A stretch of 64,000 nucleotides of DNA, from positions 1-64,000 of the forward strand of contig DATKYO010000115.1 of the NCBI GenBank assembly GCA_035528475.1, read 5' to 3'. Each line of letters starts with the position of its first letter. The first letter of the stretch is position 1. This stretch comes from SD8 sp035528475. Its GTDB lineage: Archaea; Halobacteriota; Methanomicrobia; Methanomicrobiales; Methanospirillaceae. The position numbers were made by a program, and so were the translations under genes. A model generated the notes under the pieces. The model was not told the DNA's origin and ran no database searches. It was given only the letters and a program-made list of their open reading frames with translations. Below are positions 1 to 7,383 of the stretch, in pieces.

Positions 1-515
1 GCCATTTGATGGCTATCGGACTGCTGGATGTTATGAATCCCGCTCCAAGCCCGTTGTTTCCGATTGCCGAGACGATATCAAATACCACGAATTCAGTGAG
101 AAGCTCCATACCTGCCACATGAAGGGAGAAAATAAGCGCCAGGAACACAATTAGCACGTAGAGCACAATGATGACCATATTTTTGGAAAGCTCAAGCTCT
201 GATATTTTCTTTGGATAAGCCCTTCCATCATGCTTGAATGGAACAATCACGTTTCCCCGCACAAAAAATCGTTTAAACCACCAGATCAATCCCTCATATG
301 CCAGGATAATCCGGTTTACTTTCATCCCCTGGCACTTTGGAGATGAGAAAGCCCAGAATAACGAATGTGACCGGCACCGAGCCCATGGGGATGATCATGT
401 CCCACTCCCCGTATATCACCAGCACCACGAAGGGAAGGAGGGTGATTACCCCCAGGAAACCAGATATCATACCCATATCGTGGGCGATGATGGCCAGGTG
501 CTCGAGCCTTTTCAA
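1..515 (-). pseudogene. trkH: TrkH-type potassium uptake channel, internally deleted remnant
   Basis: Two parts of a TrkH/KtrB-like potassium channel sit next to each other in different frames. Positions 515-294 encode 73 residues resembling the TrkH N-terminus (MKRLEHLAIIAHDMG, then a membrane segment). From about position 300 down to the window edge a second frame encodes a stretch typical of the C-terminal part: WWFKRFFVRGNVIVPFKHD, a membrane helix, and the filter-like SAIGNNGLGAGF. The central part of the roughly 480-residue family is missing and the junction is out of frame, so no functional channel can be made. The gene continues beyond position 1. No trkA-like regulatory subunit is visible nearby. 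Assignment to the family is by pattern recognition. Confidence 0.72.
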
Positions 516-1005
516 CCTATATCTGTGTGTTTAAATGAAAATATCTTATTTGCGTGGTTTTTTTCAGGGAGGATAGTTCAATTGGGTCTGCGATGATGGG
601 CTGTCTTCTCTCCACTAATGTACCAACCTCGATTGATGAAGATCCCCTCTTCCAACGCATCTGGACTATTTCCCCGAATCATCCTCTTTTTCCGGCTTTT
701 TTGTGTTCGGGGTGAACAGCCATATTGTTCCGTTATTTTCCGGATACGCGGGCATCATATCAGACGGAGTATTTTTTTCACAGAAATACGAGAAGGAATG
801 CAGTAATATACTGAATATTTTTGAGTAGAAACGCAGAAGATTATTTTAATCCCGGGAATGTTTTTTAAAGTTTGAAAGGGGGAGTTTTTTTGAGGGTTAT
901 GAACCATCAGGCAATGCTGCTCCAGTTTTGCATTGCCTTTGTTCCTTTCTCCATTCTGCGCTTAAAAAGCAGAATAGGGGGTACCATATATGACTTAATA
1001 AAGGC
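516..1005. other. Gene-poor spacer upstream of the trkH remnant
   Basis: No convincing long gene is present. A minus-strand ORF of 30 codons (758 to 666, beginning MMPAYPENNG and ending in a charged KPEKEDDSGK tail) has coding-like composition, but it has no clear ribosome site and no relative I recognise. It may be a fragment. Confidence 0.3.
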
Positions 1006-1176
1006 TTATTTGTCGAGCCTGATCAGGGCACCCCTCACGTCCTCATCGACGAGTTTGGCAAGTATTTTCGCTCGTAGGAGGGAATAATCACTTTCAACAA
1101 GGGGCTGACTGAAAGGTGGCGAACAGTCAGCATCCTCTTTTTTTCCGATATGATCAGTGATTTTTCTACTTGCCAT
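1006..1176 (-). CDS. Small 56-residue protein of unknown function
   Basis: A complete minus-strand ORF begins with ATG at 1176 and ends with TAA at 1006. A GGGA ribosome site lies 6 nt before the start. The product is soluble: a charged N-terminus (MASRKITDHIGKKED) and a helical C-terminal half containing LLRAKILAKLVDEDVRGAL. Codon use looks like that of neighbouring real genes, unlike the surrounding AT-rich spacer. I do not recognise a family. The helical half faintly recalls short segments of reverse transcriptase-type proteins, so it could be the start of a larger gene now truncated. Confidence 0.45.
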   Translation of the reverse strand: MASRKITDHIGKKEDADCSPPFSQPLVESDYSLLRAKILAKLVDEDVRGALIRLDK

Positions 1177-1728
1177 ATTCTATCCCGCTATATTTCGATG
1201 TTGGGGGGTGCCATACCTTGCTGGTGCTGAGATAACAAGGCGATCGACTCGATCCACGTTATCATATAAGCCTTCATATATGGCACATTTCTTTATTATC
1301 TCCAAGCATATAAAGATTGCGCAAAATAATAATTCTACGATAAATTATATTAGATCTCAAATATCCCATACGTATCACCTAATCCGGGTTCAATACTGTG
1401 AGAAAAAGGTGCGCAAAAATTGTTTTTTTTGCGAAAAATGCGCAAAATCTCCCTGCACAGAGGTTTGAAGATTTAGAGGGTAAAAACAGGGTATATCCAT
1501 TATGGTAGGAAAATGGAACTTCGGTAGTGCATAAATCAAGTGATTAAGCGCAGATCTGCAGGGTCACTCATCATGAAACTGTGGGGCGAAAACCGAGTCT
1601 CGTCCGGAGTCAGGGGTTGCCCTTCGCTTCGGTTCCTGTCGAAGAGGATGGTATCACAGAACCTTTCTCACCCCTGCAGGATCTCATAGAAAAGCACAAA
1701 TTATCAGAGATGGATGTACTCATCCATC
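1177..1728. other. AT-rich spacer before the tRNA gene
   Basis: No gene that I can support. The segment 1270-1480 is very AT-rich and holds three copies of the word GCGCAAAA (near 1319, 1412 and 1439), the last two around a T-tract. An open frame runs from 1581 straight through the tRNA-Leu gene and is not a gene. Confidence 0.4.
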
Positions 1729-1813
1729 GCGAGGGTTGCCGAGCCCGGTCAAAGGCGCTGGATTTAGGGTCCAGTCTCGCAGGAGTTCGAGCGTTCGAAT
1801 CGCTCCCCTCGCA
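1729..1813 (+). tRNA. tRNA-Leu (anticodon UAG)
   Basis: A complete class II tRNA of 85 nt. The acceptor stem GCGAGGG pairs with CCCTCGC, followed by discriminator A. The anticodon stem CUGGA/UCCAG encloses the loop UUUAGGG, giving anticodon UAG, which reads CUA and probably other CUN leucine codons. A long variable arm precedes a T arm containing GTTCGAAT. The 3' CCA is not encoded. The 3' end of this gene is duplicated about 600 bp downstream. Confidence 0.93.
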
Positions 1814-1814
1814 T
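1790..1814 (+). repeat. tRNA-Leu 3'-end copy of an att-like direct repeat
   Basis: The T-arm and acceptor end of the tRNA (25 nt beginning AGCGTTCGAATCGCT) recurs at 2386-2410 with 23 of 25 positions identical. tRNA 3' ends are classic integrase attachment sites, so this pair may mark the edges of a small inserted segment. Confidence 0.7.
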
Positions 1815-1915
1815 GAAGAATTTTTATTATCTCACTCAAAGATTGAATTTAAGAAATTCAAAGATATGTTGAGTGAACCCTTGCACGGTGAAAATTAAAC
1901 TGGGAATATACTAAC

Positions 1916-2419
1916 ATGAAAAAGCCAATATTAGCAAAAACGAGTATGGACACGTCAATTGCAGATCTCGCCGACAGAACAAACCATAGAACACTGGCAA
2001 TCTGGGCGGCTGACTGCGCTGAGCGTGTATTGCCATATTTCGAAGATAAATATCCGGAAGACGATCGTCCCCGAAAAGCTATCGAAGCGGCACGTGCATG
2101 GGCACAGACAGGTATTTTTCGGATGGCTGATGTACGTAAGACTTCTCTTGCGGCTCATGCGGCTGCCCGTGAAGCCAATGTGTATGATCCGGCTCGTTCT
2201 GCTGCCCGTGCTGCAGGTCACGCAATAGCGACCTCACATGTTCCCAGGCATGCTATCGGTGCTGCTATTTATGCAGCCACTGCTGTTCGTGACGCTGCCA
2301 GTTCCTCTGATGCTGATGCTGCTACAGTCAAAGAACGTGAATGGCAATATCAACATCTGCTTGAATTGGGAGAAAATTCGAGCCAAGCGTTCGAATCGCT
2401 TCCCTCCCATTCACCATAA
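1916..2419 (+). CDS. Imm5-like putative immunity protein
   Basis: A 167-residue, alanine- and histidine-rich soluble protein. The order of motifs, CAERVLPYFEDKYPEDDRP, then KAIEAARAWA, then helices rich in AAHAAARE and HAIATSHVPRHAIGAA, is typical of the Imm-5-like putative immunity family often listed with polymorphic-toxin immunity proteins. No partner toxin is visible. The last 12 codons overlap the second copy of the tRNA-Leu 3' end, so the C-terminus (QAFESLPS) is partly encoded by tRNA-derived sequence, and the original end may have been replaced. The ribosome site is weak. Together with the flanking repeat this suggests arrival by site-specific integration at the tRNA gene. Confidence 0.68.
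   Translation: MKKPILAKTSMDTSIADLADRTNHRTLAIWAADCAERVLPYFEDKYPEDDRPRKAIEAARAWAQTGIFRMADVRKTSLAAHAAAREANVYDPARSAARAAGHAIATSHVPRHAIGAAIYAATAVRDAASSSDADAATVKEREWQYQHLLELGENSSQAFESLPSHSP
2386..2410 (+). repeat. Second copy of the tRNA-Leu 3' end (att-like)
   Basis: A 23-of-25 match to tRNA-Leu positions 1790-1814. It lies inside the 3' end of the Imm5-like gene. The segment between the copies is about 570 bp and contains no integrase. Confidence 0.7.
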
Positions 2420-2555
2420 TTATTATATTTCTATTTATCCGGTTCATTCCACTCAATATGACCCTTTTTTATCCCCATTGTGTGAGCGTCCATCCTCTAG
2501 TTATACCCGAAATTATTAAGGAGCAAAACCGGAATGAGAACATGCAGGTGGATAC

Positions 2556-2693
2556 ATGGGGTTCTTTGATTGGCTAAATAACTTATTCGGCACCTCCGGG
2601 AGTCCATCAACCCAAAAAGAGAGAGAAAGAAGACGAAGGGATGATGAGGAAGAAGAGGAGATAGAAGAACTGGTTGCCCTGGATATTATTTAG
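2556..2693 (+). CDS. Small charged protein, 45 residues
   Basis: ATG at 2556 is preceded by AGGTGG 5 nt upstream. The product starts with an amphipathic MGFFDWLNNLFG, has a short Gly/Ser/Pro linker, and ends in a strongly charged segment (KERERRRRDDEEEEE). This architecture fits a membrane-associated small protein, but no family is recognised. The clear ribosome site is the main support. The segment from 2694 to 2822 holds nothing that I can support. Confidence 0.4.
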   Translation: MGFFDWLNNLFGTSGSPSTQKERERRRRDDEEEEEIEELVALDII

Positions 2694-2822
2694 ATATTCA
2701 ATATTTCATTGACGAACCAGGGAAATGGATTGAACGAGTCAATGCGAGGCTGTTTGCATATTTCAGTCAGGACGAAGATACTCTAGGGATCCATTCAGGT
2801 ATGCTGCCCGCCCAGCCGGCAA

Positions 2823-3191
2823 TCACCTTCCATGGAGGCGCTTGCCCACACGTTCCCCGATCGCATTTTCTCTCTGTTTCAGAAGGGATAGGTCCGTATT
2901 TCCCTCCCGGTACGATGAGAACAGGAAGTAGGCAAAGTCCACTGTCAGGTCCATCACCTCCCGCCTGAACCTCACCTCAACAGTGGTGTCCCCGGCAAAA
3001 CCCTTGATGGAGAACCAGTCGGTCTTTTCGAATTTATAGAACCCCTCCCCAATATTCGGGAGGGTTTTTACCTCCCCGAAGTTTTCGAGGAATAAGAAAA
3101 ATTCTTTGGTTACCGGGTCATCGATGAGAAACTCCTTCATAAGGGAGCCATCTGCACATACTTTATGGCGAACCGATCGAAGAATCCGCAT
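2823..3191 (-). CDS. Conserved-looking small protein of unknown function
   Basis: A 122-residue soluble protein encoded directly after the cysteine desulfurase-like gene and overlapping its end by 29 nt. The start at 3191 is chosen because GGGAG lies 10 nt upstream. An internal ATG at 3140 (MKEFLIDD) is the alternative and would remove the overlap. The residues between look folded, with alternating aromatic and charged positions (FYKFEKTDWFSIKGFAG, then RFRREVMDLTVDFAYFLFSS). No Cys cluster or membrane segment is seen. Overlap with the preceding gene suggests joint translation and a related role, but the family is not recognised. Confidence 0.6.
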   Translation of the reverse strand: MRILRSVRHKVCADGSLMKEFLIDDPVTKEFFLFLENFGEVKTLPNIGEGFYKFEKTDWFSIKGFAGDTTVEVRFRREVMDLTVDFAYFLFSSYREGNTDLSLLKQRENAIGERVGKRLHGR

Positions 3192-4338
3192 TTCTGGCAA
3201 TCTCCCGTATTGCTTTTGCCGCAATCCGGCACTCTTCATCGGTGGTGAACCAGGAGAGACTGAGCCGGACACAGCCTTTCCCTCCATCAATAGCCTTGTG
3301 CACCAGCGGGGCACAGTGAAGCCCGGTCCTGGCAACGATTCCATAGGCACGGGCAAGGATGAACCCCACGTCATCGTTTTCCATTCCCCTGATGTTGAAA
3401 GAGACGATAGGCAGGTGGGGATGCTCGTTGTAGATAGCGATGTTCGGCTCTCCCTTCAGCTCCCTGATGAGAAACGATGTCTGGCGTTTTGCCTTTGCAG
3501 CTATGGTGTCCACCCCTGCCGAGGAGATACAGGCCACTCCTGCCGCGAGAGCCGCAAGGCCGGGGTAGTTGTGCGTCCCTGCCTCGAACCGCTCCGGCAT
3601 CTCCCGTGGATGGAAAAGCGAGAAGGAGTCCGTCCCGGTCCCCCCGAATCGTATTGGGGAGATCTTCTCCGGGTCTCGCAGGAAAAACCCGCCGGTCCCC
3701 GAAATACCGAGAAGACCTTTGTGGCCGGTGAAGACGAAAGCATCTACAGGGAGTTTTCGGAGATCCACGGGGATATGGCCGGCGGTCTGTGCCCCGTCAA
3801 CAATGAAGTACACCCCGTGATCCTGGACGATCTCCCCGATGCGCTGGATGTCCTGCACAGATCCGAGCACATTGCTCCCGTGAGTCATCACCATGAGCCG
3901 GGTATCGGGCCCGATGGCCTCTTCGACGGTTTCAGGATGAATATAGCATCCTTCAAACGGGAGTATTGTCAGCCGGATACGGTGCTGCCGCTCATGTTCG
4001 TAGAGGGGTCTGAGTACTGAATTATGATCGAGTGCGGTGGTGAGGACATGGCAGCCCGGCCTCTCTCCGGCGAGGAATCCCTGGATGAGCAGGTTTAACG
4101 AATCAGTTGCGTTCTGGGTGAACACAACATGTTCCACCGGGTCTGCAGCCAGGAGATTGGAGAGAGCCTCCCGTGCCAGCGTGATATAATCGTCCCCCCG
4201 GGTCCCGGTAGTCCTTCCCGATCCAAAGACAGGTCTGGCGATGGATTGAGTGACGGCTGCAAGCACCTCCGGGGGCTTCGGCCAGCTCGTCGAGGCATTA
4301 TTCAGGTAGATAACCGGTGGGGGTTGATTGTTCATCAT
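3163..4338 (-). CDS. Cysteine desulfurase-like class V aminotransferase
   Basis: A 391-residue PLP enzyme of the SufS/CsdA-like branch. The N-terminal substrate motif is YLNNASTSWPKPPEV. The cofactor lysine lies in FTGHKGLLGISGTGG, preceded by the PLP-holding VDGAQTAGHIPVD. The candidate persulfide-forming cysteine lies in ARTGLHCAPL near residue 345, followed by VRLSLSWFTT. Length and motif order match cysteine desulfurases that take sulfur from cysteine for cofactor or tRNA thiolation. It is followed by an overlapping small gene. A second desulfurase domain exists in this window, fused to a molybdopterin enzyme near 35.0-36.2 kb, and the two are clearly different types. A selenocysteine-lyase role cannot be excluded from sequence alone. 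Confidence 0.85.
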   Translation of the reverse strand: MMNNQPPPVIYLNNASTSWPKPPEVLAAVTQSIARPVFGSGRTTGTRGDDYITLAREALSNLLAADPVEHVVFTQNATDSLNLLIQGFLAGERPGCHVLTTALDHNSVLRPLYEHERQHRIRLTILPFEGCYIHPETVEEAIGPDTRLMVMTHGSNVLGSVQDIQRIGEIVQDHGVYFIVDGAQTAGHIPVDLRKLPVDAFVFTGHKGLLGISGTGGFFLRDPEKISPIRFGGTGTDSFSLFHPREMPERFEAGTHNYPGLAALAAGVACISSAGVDTIAAKAKRQTSFLIRELKGEPNIAIYNEHPHLPIVSFNIRGMENDDVGFILARAYGIVARTGLHCAPLVHKAIDGGKGCVRLSLSWFTTDEECRIAAKAIREIARNADSSIGSP

Positions 4339-4453
4339 GAGATTCGTTTTTCAGATGTTCTGATGACAATGAGCAATAAAGAATTGTTTCAGATATTGCA
4401 GGATCCAATTTGGCAGGTATTTTCATATCAGGTGAATAATGAAATGAAAATCT

Positions 4454-4492
4454 CATCTCACTTTTTTCAAAACATCGAAAGCGTCGTCAGCC
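4454..4492. repeat. 39-bp direct repeat, upstream copy
   Basis: Matches 6069-6107 at 36 of 39 positions, including 24 identical bases at the left end. The two copies flank the DUF3821 gene, and the other copy overlaps the nreA 3' end. Confidence 0.85.
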
Positions 4493-4623
4493 GGAAAAGT
4501 AGCATACAGCACAGAGTTATGTCCAATAATAGCGGTGTTCTTAAAACTGTGAGCATATGGCGGGGATTATGCCGCTTTCCGATAGCAATTCACCGATTCA
4601 AATCCGGCTTCCTGCAACTGAAT

Positions 4624-4638
4624 AAAATTATATATAGC
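4624..4638 (+). promoter_or_regulatory. TATA box of the DUF3821 surface-protein gene
   Basis: An AT-rich archaeal TATA element (TTATATATA) lies about 45 nt before the ATG at 4676, and a strong GGAGGG ribosome site occupies 4665-4670. The spacing predicts a short 5' leader. Confidence 0.65.
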
Positions 4639-4675
4639 CTTTTATAGAATATCAAACGGTTATTGGAGGGTAAAT

Positions 4676-6025
4676 ATGATTAATATAAAGGCAATTACGC
4701 TATATTGTATTTTATTGGGTTTTTTGGTCGCAATCCCTGTATCAGCTTCAATGAATATCATTTCTCAATATGATCACGTCTTTATAGGTGAAGAAGGTCT
4801 GGATATATCCGATACAGTAGGGAACTTCACCCAGATTGCCTGGTCTGAATACGGTAATGTGAATGGTACACCCGAAGCAGTTCTTTCAGTGGGAGATCCC
4901 TCGGCGTTCTATGTTGCACCTGCTGACTTTGTCAACAGGACCGGCATATGGTGGAGGTGGGACGGAGGAGCGACACGCAACGAGGTTGCATTCAATGTTG
5001 TCGACCCGAATATCGCCATCATGATTTGGGACCAGAACGCCAACAAGGATGTTAGTGGAGATTTGGTGCCTTACGGCAATTTTGAAAACTTCCGGTTGGC
5101 AACCAATATTTATTCGGTTACCACAAGATCTGGTTATTCGGGCGAGGGCTTTGTAAATATTCACATGACAAGCCCTGGTGGAATGAATTATACTGCACTC
5201 TGGCAGTCCACAACTGTTTCTTTACCGTTGACAAACCAGGTCGTCGGCAGTTCACCCTGGTACTGGGTACCTGCAGGTGACCCCACGCAGGGATGGAACA
5301 CCGGTGTTCTCGATGTGTCCGGTGCCCGGATCTATGAGCCCGGCGAATATATTGTCTATGCTGAGATAGATCTTCACAATATAATTAACAATTATAGAGC
5401 CCCGGATGGCTCTGTTTATATCGGAAAAACGAGAACAACAACAAATACTGTCACAATAACAGAACTTCCATTAATCAAGTATGTGGAATTATACCAGGGA
5501 TGGAACCTCTTCTCCACACCGGTGGTCCTGGAGAGCGGTTATACCAAATTTGACGAGGTATTCAGTGCTGAAGAACAGGCAAAGATACTGGTGTTGCTGG
5601 GATGGGACGGCTCCACGTGGTACATACCTTCAGCAGATACCGACCTTAAGCCGCTTGACGCATACTTTATAAAAGTAAAGGAAAGCATGACTGCAGAAGC
5701 GGTGCTCGTCCCGTCAGAATCTATCTCTTCACCGCCTGCAAGATACCTGACCGAAGGTGTGAACCTTATCGGCCCGGCACAGGGATATGACTCTGATCTT
5801 GGAGGATTCCCTGAAATGCCACTCAACCAGGCTCTGATCTGCATCGAGCAGGCCCCCGGGGGTAAGACTGGCTACATCATGGTGATAAGTCCGGCCCTTA
5901 ACCAGCCCGGATGGGCATATGCCTTGGGCGGCCCCATGTATGACCTGCTCCCCTACGATGGATACTGGGTTGTCATGGAGAATGCTGGCACCCTGTGCGG
6001 GTTTTCCATCACTCCGATTGGATAG
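4676..6025 (+). CDS. Secreted DUF3821 surface protein
   Basis: A 449-residue exported protein. Residues 1-24 are a signal peptide (hydrophobic LLGFLVAIPVSA). Residues about 33-180 match the DUF3821 domain seen in Methanomicrobiales: VFIGEEGLDIS, then SAFYVAPADFV, then IMIWDQNANKDVSG. The C-terminal third contains two tryptophan-rich half-units beginning YQGWNLFSTPV and EGVNLIGPAQG, a module also present at the end of the toxin-like protein near 43.4 kb. There is no C-terminal membrane anchor, so it may bind the S-layer or be released. A strong TATA box and GGAGGG site suggest high expression. The gene sits between 39-bp direct repeats, suggesting acquisition or duplication. Confidence 0.82.
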   Translation: MINIKAITLYCILLGFLVAIPVSASMNIISQYDHVFIGEEGLDISDTVGNFTQIAWSEYGNVNGTPEAVLSVGDPSAFYVAPADFVNRTGIWWRWDGGATRNEVAFNVVDPNIAIMIWDQNANKDVSGDLVPYGNFENFRLATNIYSVTTRSGYSGEGFVNIHMTSPGGMNYTALWQSTTVSLPLTNQVVGSSPWYWVPAGDPTQGWNTGVLDVSGARIYEPGEYIVYAEIDLHNIINNYRAPDGSVYIGKTRTTTNTVTITELPLIKYVELYQGWNLFSTPVVLESGYTKFDEVFSAEEQAKILVLLGWDGSTWYIPSADTDLKPLDAYFIKVKESMTAEAVLVPSESISSPPARYLTEGVNLIGPAQGYDSDLGGFPEMPLNQALICIEQAPGGKTGYIMVISPALNQPGWAYALGGPMYDLLPYDGYWVVMENAGTLCGFSITPIG

Positions 6026-6068
6026 ATTGCGATTATTCTCTTTTTTTGATGATAAAACAATTAATTAT

Positions 6069-6107
6069 CATCTCACTTTTTTCAAAACATCGCAAGCGTC
6101 GCCTGCC
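6069..6107. repeat. 39-bp direct repeat, downstream copy
   Basis: Second copy of the repeat at 4454-4492. It includes the last codons of nreA (the minus-strand ATLAMF end and its stop) and the A/T-rich bases after it. Confidence 0.85.
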
Positions 6108-7242
6108 TCTCTCTTTGCAGGCCTTTTAACATGGTGCTCTCCCCGATAAACCGGGCCATCGGGAGGATCATCTTCTCCGAGATATAGGAGAGTGCCTCCC
6201 CCATTTCATCGAACATGGTCGGTCGCTGCTGCATGGCCTGCCTCACATTCTCCCGGACATTAAAAACACCGAGCGGGACATAGCCTTTCCTGGCCTCACG
6301 AAGGACAATTGCCCCCGCCTGCCTTCCTTCTCTTGCCAGCGATTCCAGCACCGCCATTTTACAGGAATAATAGCACCCTCCTACCGGGGAGTATCCGGTC
6401 TTCTTCGCATGCCCCTCACAGTCGGAAAAGATCATCTCTTCCCTTCCCAGCACATGCAGGAATGCCTCGATCCACTCGTACTGCCAGCCCGTGGGCATCA
6501 GGAGCACTGCATAGTGGTTATTGAGGCTTGAGAACTCCCGCACCTGGAATGAGTTGATCAATTCGTGTTTTTTCACCTCATTCAGCATCCGGTCTCCAAT
6601 CGCAGTGTCACAGGCTGTAATTGACCAACGGGTAGGGACCATCCTCCTGCCCTTTCCCATGCCCAGGGCACCAACGGAGAGGGCCTTTTGAATACTGGTG
6701 AAGGGGACACCATCCCGATGTAGCTGTAAAATCGCCTCCGTTGCAGAAAGGTCGCTATCATTGTACGCCTTTTCCAGGTGTGGCTCCCAGCGTCCACCCT
6801 CCATTTCAAACCTTTCTAACGGGGCACTGGGCCCGTAAGGTGTGTGGTCCCCGCCAAAAGAGCTGCCCTGCGGAGAGTGTCCAAAGTGGGCCTCACTTTC
6901 AACCGACGTGTTGGAAAGCCCAATCTCCTGCAGTATTTCAACAAAACGAGTGTCCAGGTCCCTTACATGTTGGATACGCTTCCCTCTCACGAGATCCATC
7001 CGGTAGCCAATAATCTCCTCCTGTGAACTGTTCGAGGGGATCCATGCCTCGGGCATATCCATGATACCGGTATCCCCGTGAAGGGGGGCAATCATGGGGC
7101 CGGCATACACCTTCGGGTAATTCCAGGCCCCGATAAAAACCGATGGAGGGGAGCTCCCTTCAATTTCCCTTCCCAGTTCACGTGACCGGATGGGCACACT
7201 TGCAGTGAGTTTTCTTAAATACGCTCCCTTCGCAATGGCCAT
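6082..7242 (-). CDS. nreA: Nre-family DNA repair protein with PCNA-binding tail
   Basis: A 386-residue archaeal Nre protein, a family linked to DNA-damage tolerance and recruited to the sliding clamp PCNA. Diagnostic stretches include IGAWNYPKVYAGPM, a conserved SPQGSSFGGDHTPYGPSAP segment, GMGKGRRMVPTRWSITACD, and the C-terminal block FSDCEGHAKKTGYSPVGG. The last residues, QATLAMF, are a canonical PIP box (QxxLxxF). As I recall the family, an Nre protein usually opens with a short Cys-rich element of the form CxxCKG...CG...CP. Here the equivalent start, MAIAKGAYLRKLTASVPI, keeps the KG and P-I but has no cysteine. The gene stands alone. The final codons coincide with a 39-bp repeat. Confidence 0.88.
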   Translation of the reverse strand: MAIAKGAYLRKLTASVPIRSRELGREIEGSSPPSVFIGAWNYPKVYAGPMIAPLHGDTGIMDMPEAWIPSNSSQEEIIGYRMDLVRGKRIQHVRDLDTRFVEILQEIGLSNTSVESEAHFGHSPQGSSFGGDHTPYGPSAPLERFEMEGGRWEPHLEKAYNDSDLSATEAILQLHRDGVPFTSIQKALSVGALGMGKGRRMVPTRWSITACDTAIGDRMLNEVKKHELINSFQVREFSSLNNHYAVLLMPTGWQYEWIEAFLHVLGREEMIFSDCEGHAKKTGYSPVGGCYYSCKMAVLESLAREGRQAGAIVLREARKGYVPLGVFNVRENVRQAMQQRPTMFDEMGEALSYISEKMILPMARFIGESTMLKGLQRERQATLAMF

Positions 7243-7383
7243 TGTTGAAGAATGGTGTATCGGTCAATTATATAGCGGTGTGGTGCGGGGGGAGAAAGTG
7301 AGCCTGAAAAAATAGACCGCTGAAAACACACATTTTCGATAATGAAAAATCAGGAAAATTGAATGGCCGGTTCTCCCATCCAA

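Larger units (their letters stand above)
4453..4640 (-). pseudogene. Probable 3' gene remnants in the spacer before the DUF3821 gene
   Basis: The 337-nt gap between 4339 and 4675 holds no intact gene. On the minus strand one frame reads like real protein on both sides of a stop: first an end resembling a small-molecule methyltransferase tail (LQEAGFESVNCYRK, then stop near 4577), then about 34 residues (AHSFKNTAIIGHNSVLYATF, ending VLKKVR) to a stop at 4453. No start codon or ribosome site fits either. The last 39 nt are the copy of a repeat also found at the 3' end of nreA. Confidence 0.3.

Noticed and set aside
1581..1898. 105-codon plus-strand frame crossing the tRNA gene
   Set aside because: It runs through the entire tRNA-Leu, has no ribosome site and no protein-like composition.
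3106..4020. 304-codon plus-strand frame opposite the cysteine desulfurase gene
   Set aside because: It is antisense to a gene with full family motifs and shows no domain of its own.
4580..4617. Possible tRNA around the T-loop-like ATTCAAATCC
   Set aside because: No anticodon arm or D arm can be folded upstream. The candidate acceptor partner is about 120 nt away without a plausible intron.
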